Source: Azospira inquinata
Lineage (GTDB): Bacteria > Pseudomonadota > Gammaproteobacteria > Burkholderiales > Rhodocyclaceae
Length of the DNA stretch: 64,000 nucleotides
Assembly: GCF_018905915.1 (NCBI RefSeq)
Contig: NZ_CP064782.1
Location: forward strand, 1,550,001-1,614,000
Direction of reading: 5' to 3'
The translations under genes were made by a program, and so were the position numbers. Below, one piece after another: positions 17,296 through 27,533 of this stretch; within the stretch, counting starts at the first letter, position 1; every line of letters begins with the position of its first letter. Below the pieces are notes generated by a model. The model was not told the origin of the DNA, did no database searches, and saw only the letters and a list, made by a program, of their open reading frames with translations.

Positions 17296-18432
17296 GTGGC
17301 GGCCAATAAACGGCGCCTGCGGGCCCGGTGGCTGGGGCTGCACCGCTGGCTGGGCCTGCCCCTGGGGCTGGTGTTTGCCCTGGTGGGGGTGAGCGGCAGC
17401 CTGCTGGGCTTTTACCCGGAGCTGGACCTGGCCCTCAATCCCCCGCCCCACGCCCTCCTAACCGTGGGGCCAGACTACTCCTGGCAACCGGTAGCCGACC
17501 GCCTGCGCCGGGCCTACCCGGCCTACGACGGCCCCTGGCGCATCGAGGTGCCCCTGGCCCCCGGGCAGCCCATCCTGGCCCGCTACTACCATCCGCCGGA
17601 GCGCCCGGGCAAAAGCTTCGGCCCCCGGCTGGTGAGCCTGGACCCGGCCACCCTGGCCATTCTTCAGGACCGCTATTGGGGCGACGGGGGCCTCACCTGG
17701 GTCTATGACCTGCACTACACCCTGTTCCTGGACCGCAGCGGCCGCCAGCTACTGGCGGGCATGGCTGCCTTGCTCCTGCTCTCCCTGGGCTCCGGCCTCT
17801 GGCTCTGGTGGCCCACCCCGGGCCATTGGCGGGAACGCAGCCGCTGGCGCATCCGCCCCGGCCGGGTGCGGGCCACCTACGACTGGCATGTGTTGAGCGG
17901 CCTCTACAGCGCGCCCCTGCTGGCCCTGCTGCTGATGACCGGCCTAGTGCTGGAAATCCCAGAACCCGTGGAACGTCTGCTCCAAATCCCCCAACCGGCT
18001 CCCCCGACCTCGTCTCCCCCGGCTCCTGGCCAACGCCCCATCACCCTGGATCAAGCCCTGGTTGTGGCCCGCCACACCTTTCCCGGAGCCCAATCCCGCT
18101 GGCTGGAAATTCCCCCACGGGCTGGCGGCCTCACCCACATCACCCTGTGGCAACCCGGCGAACCGGGCCGCCGCTTCCCCAAAACCCAGGTCTGGCTAGA
18201 CCCCCAGGGCCACCTCCTGGCCCAACGTAATCCCCTCAAGGAACCCACGGCACCTAGCCTAATGCGCTGGCTCCATCCCCTACACAATGGCGAATGCCTA
18301 GGCCTCCCCGGCCGTCTCGCCGTCACCCTAGCGGGGCTATTGCCACTGGGGTTATGGGTGAGCGGATGGAGGCGGTGGCGGCAGAAGCGGGGTGGAAAAG
18401 AAACGAACAAACTTAGGGCTAGTAGCGACTAA
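17296..18432 (+). CDS. PepSY-associated transmembrane protein
   Basis: A 378-residue inner-membrane protein of the PepSY_TM family. It has a first transmembrane helix at about residues 17-38 (GLPLGLVFALVGVSGSLLGF), a periplasmic PepSY-like stretch, helices near 155-172 and 202-220, a second periplasmic part, and a last helix near 335-355. Conserved His residues near the helices suggest heme or metal binding. It starts with GTG 2 bases after the TonB receptor stop and is surely co-translated. These proteins are linked to ferric-siderophore reduction. The GC-rich codon use ends with this gene; the AT-richer island begins right after it. Confidence 0.87.
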   Translation: MAANKRRLRARWLGLHRWLGLPLGLVFALVGVSGSLLGFYPELDLALNPPPHALLTVGPDYSWQPVADRLRRAYPAYDGPWRIEVPLAPGQPILARYYHPPERPGKSFGPRLVSLDPATLAILQDRYWGDGGLTWVYDLHYTLFLDRSGRQLLAGMAALLLLSLGSGLWLWWPTPGHWRERSRWRIRPGRVRATYDWHVLSGLYSAPLLALLLMTGLVLEIPEPVERLLQIPQPAPPTSSPPAPGQRPITLDQALVVARHTFPGAQSRWLEIPPRAGGLTHITLWQPGEPGRRFPKTQVWLDPQGHLLAQRNPLKEPTAPSLMRWLHPLHNGECLGLPGRLAVTLAGLLPLGLWVSGWRRWRQKRGGKETNKLRASSD

Positions 18433-18568
18433 GCGCCTGCTCAAATAATCCCCGAATTTTGTTTTTAGGGTACATAGATAAGCCAGTATCCATGTAGCCC
18501 TCATTTTCGAGGTGGAGCCAGAGTTCTAAGGCTGATATCAATCCCAGACAATCCTGTTCCGAAGCCAA
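18419..18568 (-). CDS. Possible 49-residue protein or gene remnant at the island edge
   Basis: A short minus-strand frame beginning with TTG, preceded by GAGGAAAGG, encodes 49 residues with a globular, helix-rich composition (ISALELWLHLENEGYMDTG near the middle). This is unlike a random shadow frame. Its end overlaps the PepSY gene tail by 14 bases. It could be a small intact gene or the C-terminal remnant of a larger one cut by insertion of the island. I do not recognise the family. The rest of the gap up to 18798 shows no other gene. Confidence 0.35.
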   Translation of the reverse strand: MASEQDCLGLISALELWLHLENEGYMDTGLSMYPKNKIRGLFEQALSRY

Positions 18569-18798
18569 CTACGCCTTTCCTCTTACCTGAATCGGGCGGC
18601 AAAGCGCAAGTCACCTGGCGCTCAGGAATTGCCGTTCAGCGCGCGTTGCAGTCGTCAGATCAAGATTTATCAGAGACGGCCTAGAAGCCAAGCGACGACA
18701 GCCAATCCATCAAGGAACGAGTGCTTCGGCTGACAAGTGGACTTAAATAACATCGCAACCCAAAATGGATCCCCCTTACTTGAGATCATGATAAATTC

Positions 18799-19878
18799 AT
18801 GGTCAACTCAAATAAATGCTACATGGGATACACGTTGTATATCACTGCACCGATACTGGATGACCTTTTAAGGAAGGTTTTTCAGAAACTGCTAAACAAA
18901 AAGCTGCTCAACGGCAGAGGGCGGGTCAATCCCACGAAGGGCCCTAACGTCGAACGAACCGGGGTGATGTTAAATATTGACAAGCCAAGGGCACGTCTTA
19001 GCAGAACAGAGCGAAAGGGAACTCTTTTCAGCTGCTTGGGTGAGTTTCTTTGGTATGCCTCGGGTTCATCCAGTTTAGATTTCATCAATTATTACATCTC
19101 TATCTACGATCAATTTGCGGAGGAGGATGGAAGTATCCATGGTGCTTACGGACCTCGTATATTCGGGGAACCCAATGGCCAGTTAGAACGAGTAATTTCA
19201 GGCCTTAAAGCGAACCCTGCTTCACGAAAAGCCGTAATCCAAATCTTTGATGCAGCAGATACCGAAAAAAGCTACAAAGATGTGCCATGCACATGCACTA
19301 TGCAGTTCTTCGTTCGATCTGGTCGTTTGGATATGGTGACTTACATGCGCTCAAACGATGCATTTAAGGGCCTCCCACACGACGTATTTGCCTTCACGAT
19401 GATACAGGAACTCGTTGCACGGTCGCTCGGCGTAGAGTTGGGCACTTACAAACATGTCGTCGGTAGTCTCCATCTTTATGATGAAGATAGAGATAAAGCC
19501 GAGGAGTTTCTATCAGAGGGCTGGCAAAGCGAAGTTTTGATGCCAGAAATGCCTCGCGGTGATCCTTGGCCAAGTCTGAGAATGCTACTTGATGCAGAAA
19601 GCGATATTCGACTAGGCAAGGTTGTTGGTGCAAACCTTCAGGAAGTTGATCCTTATTGGGCCGATTTAATCCGCATTCTTCAAATTTTCAACTACACAAA
19701 AGATACCCAAGAGCACGCGAAGTTTGCATTGATTACCCCGCTAAAACAACGGATGGCATCCAACATCTATTCAGTCTACATAGATAAACGGGAGGCATCA
19801 CATCTAGATAAGATGGCTCACCACACTGGACCGGAACAACTCGAACTGTTGTCCGTGCCGGTAACGGAGGAAAAATGA
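18799..19878 (+). CDS. Thymidylate-synthase-like pyrimidine (hydroxy)methyltransferase
   Basis: A 359-residue member of the thymidylate synthase superfamily. The catalytic Cys is Cys164 (VPCTCTMQF), the phosphate Arg is Arg184 (YMRSND), Glu82 sits in GEFLWY, and the sugar-binding His225 and Tyr227 are in SLHLY. Two key positions differ from ThyA: the His after the catalytic Cys is Thr165, and the base-reading Asn (Asn177 in E. coli) is Asp195 in GLPHDVF. Asp at that position is what T4 dCMP hydroxymethylase uses to read cytosine, so a dCMP or CMP substrate and hydroxymethylation are more likely than dTMP synthesis. It overlaps the next gene by ATGA, and its codon use is AT-richer than that of the flanking chromosome. 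The start is uncertain. Confidence 0.8.
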   Translation: MVNSNKCYMGYTLYITAPILDDLLRKVFQKLLNKKLLNGRGRVNPTKGPNVERTGVMLNIDKPRARLSRTERKGTLFSCLGEFLWYASGSSSLDFINYYISIYDQFAEEDGSIHGAYGPRIFGEPNGQLERVISGLKANPASRKAVIQIFDAADTEKSYKDVPCTCTMQFFVRSGRLDMVTYMRSNDAFKGLPHDVFAFTMIQELVARSLGVELGTYKHVVGSLHLYDEDRDKAEEFLSEGWQSEVLMPEMPRGDPWPSLRMLLDAESDIRLGKVVGANLQEVDPYWADLIRILQIFNYTKDTQEHAKFALITPLKQRMASNIYSVYIDKREASHLDKMAHHTGPEQLELLSVPVTEEK

Positions 19879-20678
19879 TTCCTGCTCTACGGGATCTTGT
19901 ACGAAGACTGGAAAGCCCAGATATAGCCAAAGCTGGAGTTATTCAATGGGGGAGTCCAGTCCCCGCATTTGGTAACTTGGGATCATCTCAAATTGCCACA
20001 TTAGGCCTAAATCCGAGTAATCGCGAATTTGTGGATATAACAGGAAACGAGCTAATTGGCCCATTTCGTCGATTTCAAACATTACGCTCATTAAGGTTAA
20101 ACCATTGGTCTAATGCAACTTCCAAACATCTTCATCTGATCGAAGAATCGTGCACCAATTATTTTTTAAGGAACCCGTACGACGCATGGTTTAAAGAGCT
20201 AGACAGCCTTCTTGGCGGCGTTGCCTCCTACTATTACGAAAACTCGACGCGATCCGCATGCCATCTGGATGTAATTCCATATGCTACCTTATCAAAGTGG
20301 ACTGATCTATCAGCACTCCAACGTTCAAAATTGATTGAAATAGCAGGCGATACGCTGGGTCTATTGCTTCGAGATTCGTCAATCAAATTTCTGATACTAA
20401 ACGGAAATTCTGTAGTTAAAAATGTTGAGTCGGTCTCTGGCTCACGACTAACATGTATAGAGATGCCAGACTGGACCTTGCCAAGAAAAGCTCACGGTGG
20501 AGTTCGTGGTGTTTCTTATTTTGGGCGTATTAATAAAATCCGTGGGGTTAACTTAGGTCGCGAAATTACTGTCTTGGGCTTTAATCACAACATTCAAAGC
20601 AGTTTCGGGGTTACGAACGAAGTAAAGACAAACATTCGTCGTTGGATAATTGATTCAATTGGGGGGGGAATTTCTTGA
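19875..20678 (+). CDS. Uracil-DNA-glycosylase-superfamily-like protein
   Basis: A 267-residue protein overlapping the previous stop (ATGA). Several blocks recall the uracil-DNA-glycosylase fold: a strand with GLNPSNREF (residues 44-52) like the GINPG motif of the TDG/MUG group, HLDVIPY (130-136), a hydrophobic strand FLILNGNSVV (172-181) and a final VLGFNHNIQSSFGV (233-246), where HPS-like motif II would fall. If the fold is right, it may bind or excise a modified base made with the upstream hydroxymethylase-like enzyme. The assignment comes from motif order only and could be wrong. No membrane segment or signal peptide is seen. Confidence 0.55.
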   Translation: MIPALRDLVRRLESPDIAKAGVIQWGSPVPAFGNLGSSQIATLGLNPSNREFVDITGNELIGPFRRFQTLRSLRLNHWSNATSKHLHLIEESCTNYFLRNPYDAWFKELDSLLGGVASYYYENSTRSACHLDVIPYATLSKWTDLSALQRSKLIEIAGDTLGLLLRDSSIKFLILNGNSVVKNVESVSGSRLTCIEMPDWTLPRKAHGGVRGVSYFGRINKIRGVNLGREITVLGFNHNIQSSFGVTNEVKTNIRRWIIDSIGGGIS

Positions 20679-21604
20679 GAAGCCACGATATTCAATTTGC
20701 AGACAGCCTAGAAGGTGCACTTAGGCAGTATCATAATACGATTAGGCCACTTCCTGGGATTACCCAAGCATCATGTATTCAATCGTTGATAGAGCAAGTT
20801 ATTGACAGTCGTCGCCGCATTGAATTCGTCAATAAGATACTGTCGCTAACTCATAGTCCGAATCGCGCAGATCCATTATGCGACCTATTTGACCCTCTTC
20901 GAGCAGCCGTATTGCACCTTCGCCAAGAGGAAATTGACGAAGCATGCTGGCTTATTTTTCTATCAATTCACTTCGGAAAACATTCTCGATCTGGGTGGCG
21001 CTTAGTCCGTGATGTCTATAGCAAACTCGGTGAAGATGAGCCATGGACTTGGGAGCGCACATCTTCGGATCCGGGCGCCTTCTTTAATTGGATGTCTCAA
21101 CGCTATCAAGCACTATCAGGGCATGGCAGAGGATTTGGTAATCATCGAAAATACGAAAGTCTGAAGCCAACAGCCAAAGGAACAGGCTCAGTCATAATGA
21201 GCTATGTTGATTGGATTCGTCCTTACGGTAGCCACTCTGCACTTTTCGCACACGCTCAGGACATTGTCGGAGCAGACCCCAAAGCAATGTTCGGATATCT
21301 GTATCGGACCATGCCGGTACTGCGATTCGGTAGGACAGCAAAATTTGATTACCTAACAATGCTTGGAAAGATGAGAATCACACCGATCCAGCCAGATCTC
21401 GCATACCTTACTCAAGCTACAGGGCCATTACGTGGCGCCCGTCTTCTTTTTGGAGGTGCGACAAACTCCAATATTTTGGCAGCCACCCTTGACGCTTGGT
21501 TGGTCGAACTGGATTCTTACCTTGGTTTAGGCATGCAGGTTTTGGAGGACTCTCTTTGTAATTGGCAAAAATCGCCTGGAAACTACATTAGATTTCGAGG
21601 ATAG
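20675..21604 (+). CDS. Alpha-glutamyl/putrescinyl-thymine pyrophosphorylase clade 3-like protein
   Basis: A 309-residue protein starting with TTG that overlaps the previous stop (TTGA), with a strong G-run ribosome binding site. Hallmark blocks are LRQYHNTIRPLPGI (about 16-29), SHSALFAHAQDIVG (186-199), FGRTAKFDYLTMLGK (218-232) and ATGPLRGARLLFGG (248-261). I associate these with the clade 3 alpha-glutamyl/putrescinyl-thymine pyrophosphorylase family. A related clade in phages is the 5-hydroxymethyl-dU DNA kinase, which phosphorylates hydroxymethyl bases in DNA before further decoration. With the two upstream genes this suggests a base-modification operon. The family call is from memory of its motifs; the reaction in this clade is unproven. 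Confidence 0.6.
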   Translation: MRSHDIQFADSLEGALRQYHNTIRPLPGITQASCIQSLIEQVIDSRRRIEFVNKILSLTHSPNRADPLCDLFDPLRAAVLHLRQEEIDEACWLIFLSIHFGKHSRSGWRLVRDVYSKLGEDEPWTWERTSSDPGAFFNWMSQRYQALSGHGRGFGNHRKYESLKPTAKGTGSVIMSYVDWIRPYGSHSALFAHAQDIVGADPKAMFGYLYRTMPVLRFGRTAKFDYLTMLGKMRITPIQPDLAYLTQATGPLRGARLLFGGATNSNILAATLDAWLVELDSYLGLGMQVLEDSLCNWQKSPGNYIRFRG

Positions 21605-22696
21605 CTAACTCCAGGAAAAGCGATTTTTAAGTCGGGCCATTTCAGAATGGCCTAGTATTTTTCTGAATTGGAGCTGCCCTACAATTATTCCAGGGGACAC
21701 CCCAATTTTTCTTGCAAATCGAATAATTGCCTTTGCATCTTTTGGTAGAGAGCGCAGTTCTGACTCTAGCTCAGGGGGGATAAGGAAAGAGGAGGCAAAT
21801 TGGTTTGCCTCTTCTTCTTCTTTACTAAAACAAGTTCCTTTTCCCTCCATAAAAATCAACTCATTACTATGGAGTAGCAAGTGCGCAGCTTCGTGAAAGA
21901 AGGTAAACCAAAAATGGTCGTCCGATAGATATCTGAAACTAAGCATTAGTAGAGCTTTTTCAGGAGAAATAAATTTTGTTGCACCGCTAGCACGACAGCC
22001 TGACGGAACTCGAACGATCACTACTGCAACCCCACAAGCCGCACACAGAGCTTGCAGCCTTGGCAAAAATGCTTGGGGATCTTTCTCCCGCGTTAACAAA
22101 CGAACTGCATTAAGCTGAGATCTGAATGCTTCAGAATTCCAATCTGCGCAATTAAGTCCTTTCGCCTCACGCTCTCCTTCTCGGAGCCAAGTAGCGGTAG
22201 CTATTTCTTGCGAATCAAAGGTCTGAGATGTCCTAAAAGCCGTTTTTTGTAGGAGATCGTCGAATCTTCCTTGCAAAGCTCGAATATTTGGAAGATCGAA
22301 AAAACGTAGCGCTTCGCTCGCGTAATCAGATGGTTTGGAACAATGGGGAATCCAGCCAAACTCGACCATATCCTTTATCGGAAGCTGTTTTAGCAAGCCG
22401 CTAATCGATTCGAGCGAATCCTCTTCGGCATATAGGCGATCCAAATCCTGCCGATACTGTTCCTCCCTGGCTATCCAAAACGTTTGGGATGTGCCAAAAA
22501 ATGTCGCTAGTCGTTCAGCCAAGATGAGATCAATAGCATGACGGCCATCTAGTAGCTTGGTAGCAGTCGAACCACATTCTCCAATTGCATCAGCGAACTC
22601 ATCGAATGAAATGGATCGATCGTTAAGTATATCGAGAATCGTAGCCCCCGGCGGGCTAGCCCACCTCGGTCGAAAACTGAATTCAGTCCAGAGCAT
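21605..22696 (-). CDS. HigA-type antitoxin with ImmA/IrrE metallopeptidase domain
   Basis: A 363-residue protein with an N-terminal Xre/HigA-like helix-turn-helix (about residues 20-75) and a C-terminal ImmA/IrrE-type zinc peptidase domain, whose HEAAH motif (FFHEAAHLLLHS) is near residue 268 with a downstream EEEANQFAS block supplying the third ligand. This fusion is found as the antitoxin of HigBA-like pairs. It starts 14 bases inside the end of the toxin gene, so the two are co-translated, toxin first as in higBA. Its stop abuts the stop of the plus-strand base-modification gene, with no gap. It probably represses its own promoter and neutralises the toxin. Confidence 0.8.
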   Translation of the reverse strand: MLWTEFSFRPRWASPPGATILDILNDRSISFDEFADAIGECGSTATKLLDGRHAIDLILAERLATFFGTSQTFWIAREEQYRQDLDRLYAEEDSLESISGLLKQLPIKDMVEFGWIPHCSKPSDYASEALRFFDLPNIRALQGRFDDLLQKTAFRTSQTFDSQEIATATWLREGEREAKGLNCADWNSEAFRSQLNAVRLLTREKDPQAFLPRLQALCAACGVAVVIVRVPSGCRASGATKFISPEKALLMLSFRYLSDDHFWFTFFHEAAHLLLHSNELIFMEGKGTCFSKEEEEANQFASSFLIPPELESELRSLPKDAKAIIRFARKIGVSPGIIVGQLQFRKILGHSEMARLKNRFSWS

Positions 22697-23015
22697 GCTT
22701 TTCTATCCCAAGAATGCGAATACGGGTAACCCGTGACCAATCAACAACTCCAGAAGCCGCTATGGGCAACTTATTGTGATTCGCACAAAAAACCAGTTTG
22801 TAATTATTACCAAGATCAATCGACATACGAGCCCCATTTGGATCGCCATATGCTTGAGGGTTGCCGACAGGAATCTGGCCGATCCGTTCTATGGCGCGGA
22901 GATCTGACAATCTTGCATGCAACGTTGTTGCAGTTGCCTCTCCAAGTTCCCGCTCTGCTTTAGTAGGATCTTCGCAAAGATCCCGCAGTGATCTATGTTC
23001 GAAAGAGAGTTCCAA
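22683..23015 (-). CDS. HigB/RelE-family toxin
   Basis: A 110-residue protein of the RelE/ParE fold. Near the C-terminal half are the strand NNYKLVFCANH and the final VTRIRILGIEKH, typical of HigB-like ribosome-dependent mRNA endonucleases. It starts with TTG, preceded by GAGG 10 bases upstream. It precedes the antitoxin gene and overlaps it by 14 bases, the order usual for higBA and opposite to most type II modules. The first 60 residues are more divergent. Stabilising the island is the likely role. Confidence 0.72.
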   Translation of the reverse strand: MELSFEHRSLRDLCEDPTKAERELGEATATTLHARLSDLRAIERIGQIPVGNPQAYGDPNGARMSIDLGNNYKLVFCANHNKLPIAASGVVDWSRVTRIRILGIEKHALD

Positions 23016-23040
23016 CGAAAATAAGCCTCAGGACTAGGCA

Positions 23041-23343
23041 TTATAAAAACAAGCAAAGTTGACATTCTTGAGCTAGCGCTTCCTGCAACAGTTCCGATTT
23101 CATTTTTTTAGCACAAGTAATAATTTGCACCCTCGTTCCTGCAAAAGCACCCAAGAGAAGTGCTTTCTCCCGACATTCTACCGTAATGTCATAGTGTGGA
23201 TATGACGCATTTCTTTGAAACCACGATCGGCGTAACCCCAGGAGAATTGCAAATGAATGCAGTTCACTCAATGAGTCTGCTACAAGGTGGCACCAGAACT
23301 TTCCTTGCCACTCGATACGTGCATTATCTACATAGACTGTCAT
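23041..23343 (-). CDS. DUF4031 domain protein
   Basis: A 100-residue protein that fits DUF4031 from its first residue: MTVYVDNARIEWQGK, then CHLVADSLSELHSFA and the signature ASYPHYDIT near residue 47. These small proteins are common in actinobacteria and proteobacteria and in phages, and their function is unknown. It stands 25 bases upstream of the toxin gene on the same strand and may share its promoter. Codon use is AT-rich like the rest of the island. Confidence 0.8.
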   Translation of the reverse strand: MTVYVDNARIEWQGKFWCHLVADSLSELHSFAILLGLRRSWFQRNASYPHYDITVECREKALLLGAFAGTRVQIITCAKKMKSELLQEALAQECQLCLFL

Positions 23344-23518
23344 ACGAACCCAAAACTGTGATTTTCAACGCAACACACATAACAATTTCAAACTAGGCTT
23401 CCTCAGAAGAGCGAATTTAAGCACACTAGGGCAATCAGCGAACAGCCCTGGCTAAGGGGGGAAACGTTAGTGCGACGATGTCACATGCCAACGTCCGCTC
23501 AGGCCGAGTAGCAGACGT

Positions 23519-23548
23519 AAAAAAGCCACTACTGTGAGTGGCTTTTTT
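23519..23548. terminator. Bidirectional terminator at the island/gyrB border
   Basis: The stem GCCACT/AGTGGC with a six-base loop is flanked by six A and six T residues, so it works from both sides. It probably ends the gyrB transcript on the minus strand and insulates the island. Confidence 0.85.
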
Positions 23549-23555
23549 AGGTTTC

Positions 23556-23612
23556 TAGGATTCTAATTACTTCTAGATTTGTGAGACAAATCTAGAAGTA
23601 AATGAGATCCTA
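23556..23612. repeat. Perfect 16-base inverted repeat with outer stem
   Basis: Arms TTACTTCTAGATTTGT and ACAAATCTAGAAGTAA (23567-23582 and 23586-23601) are exact complements around a GAG loop. An outer stem TAGGAT/ATCCTA (23556-23561 and 23607-23612) extends it. It lies 6 bases from the gyrB stop, has no T-run, and is AT-rich, so it is not a normal terminator. It may protect the gyrB mRNA end or mark the edge of a mobile segment. Confidence 0.7.
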
Positions 23613-23617
23613 CAATA

Positions 23618-27309
<3,692 letters not shown>

Positions 27310-27533
27310 ATATATAAATCCTCTAAAGATAATAGCGGCGCTAATTCTGTGGATAGTTTCCGTTCAGGCTTTGTTTTCAGAGCCTTGAAGGCTTAAAACC
27401 GGATTGTATAACCCTGTATTTTCCTGTGAATCAAAGTGGAACTCTTTTTGCGTCGAGGGGGAAACGGGACTTTATCCACATTTCCTCCCCCGGCTGGGAC
27501 AGGGCTTATCCACCGCCGTCCCGGCATATCTGA
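27310..27533 (-). promoter_or_regulatory. dnaA-dnaN gap with DnaA boxes
   Basis: The 224-base gap holds an exact DnaA box TTATCCACA (27472-27480), a near match TTATCCACC (27506-27514) and a reverse near match TGTGGATAG (27348-27356). These may form a second DnaA-binding cluster or autoregulate dnaN expression. No gene is visible. Confidence 0.6.

Noticed and set aside
18799-19878. Canonical thyA (dTMP synthase)
   Set aside because: The Asp in place of the uracil-reading Asn, the lost His beside the catalytic Cys and the operon context argue against simple dTMP synthesis.
18433-23617. Prophage or insertion sequence
   Set aside because: No integrase, transposase, terminal repeat pair or phage structural gene could be seen. 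The island is therefore called by composition and content only.
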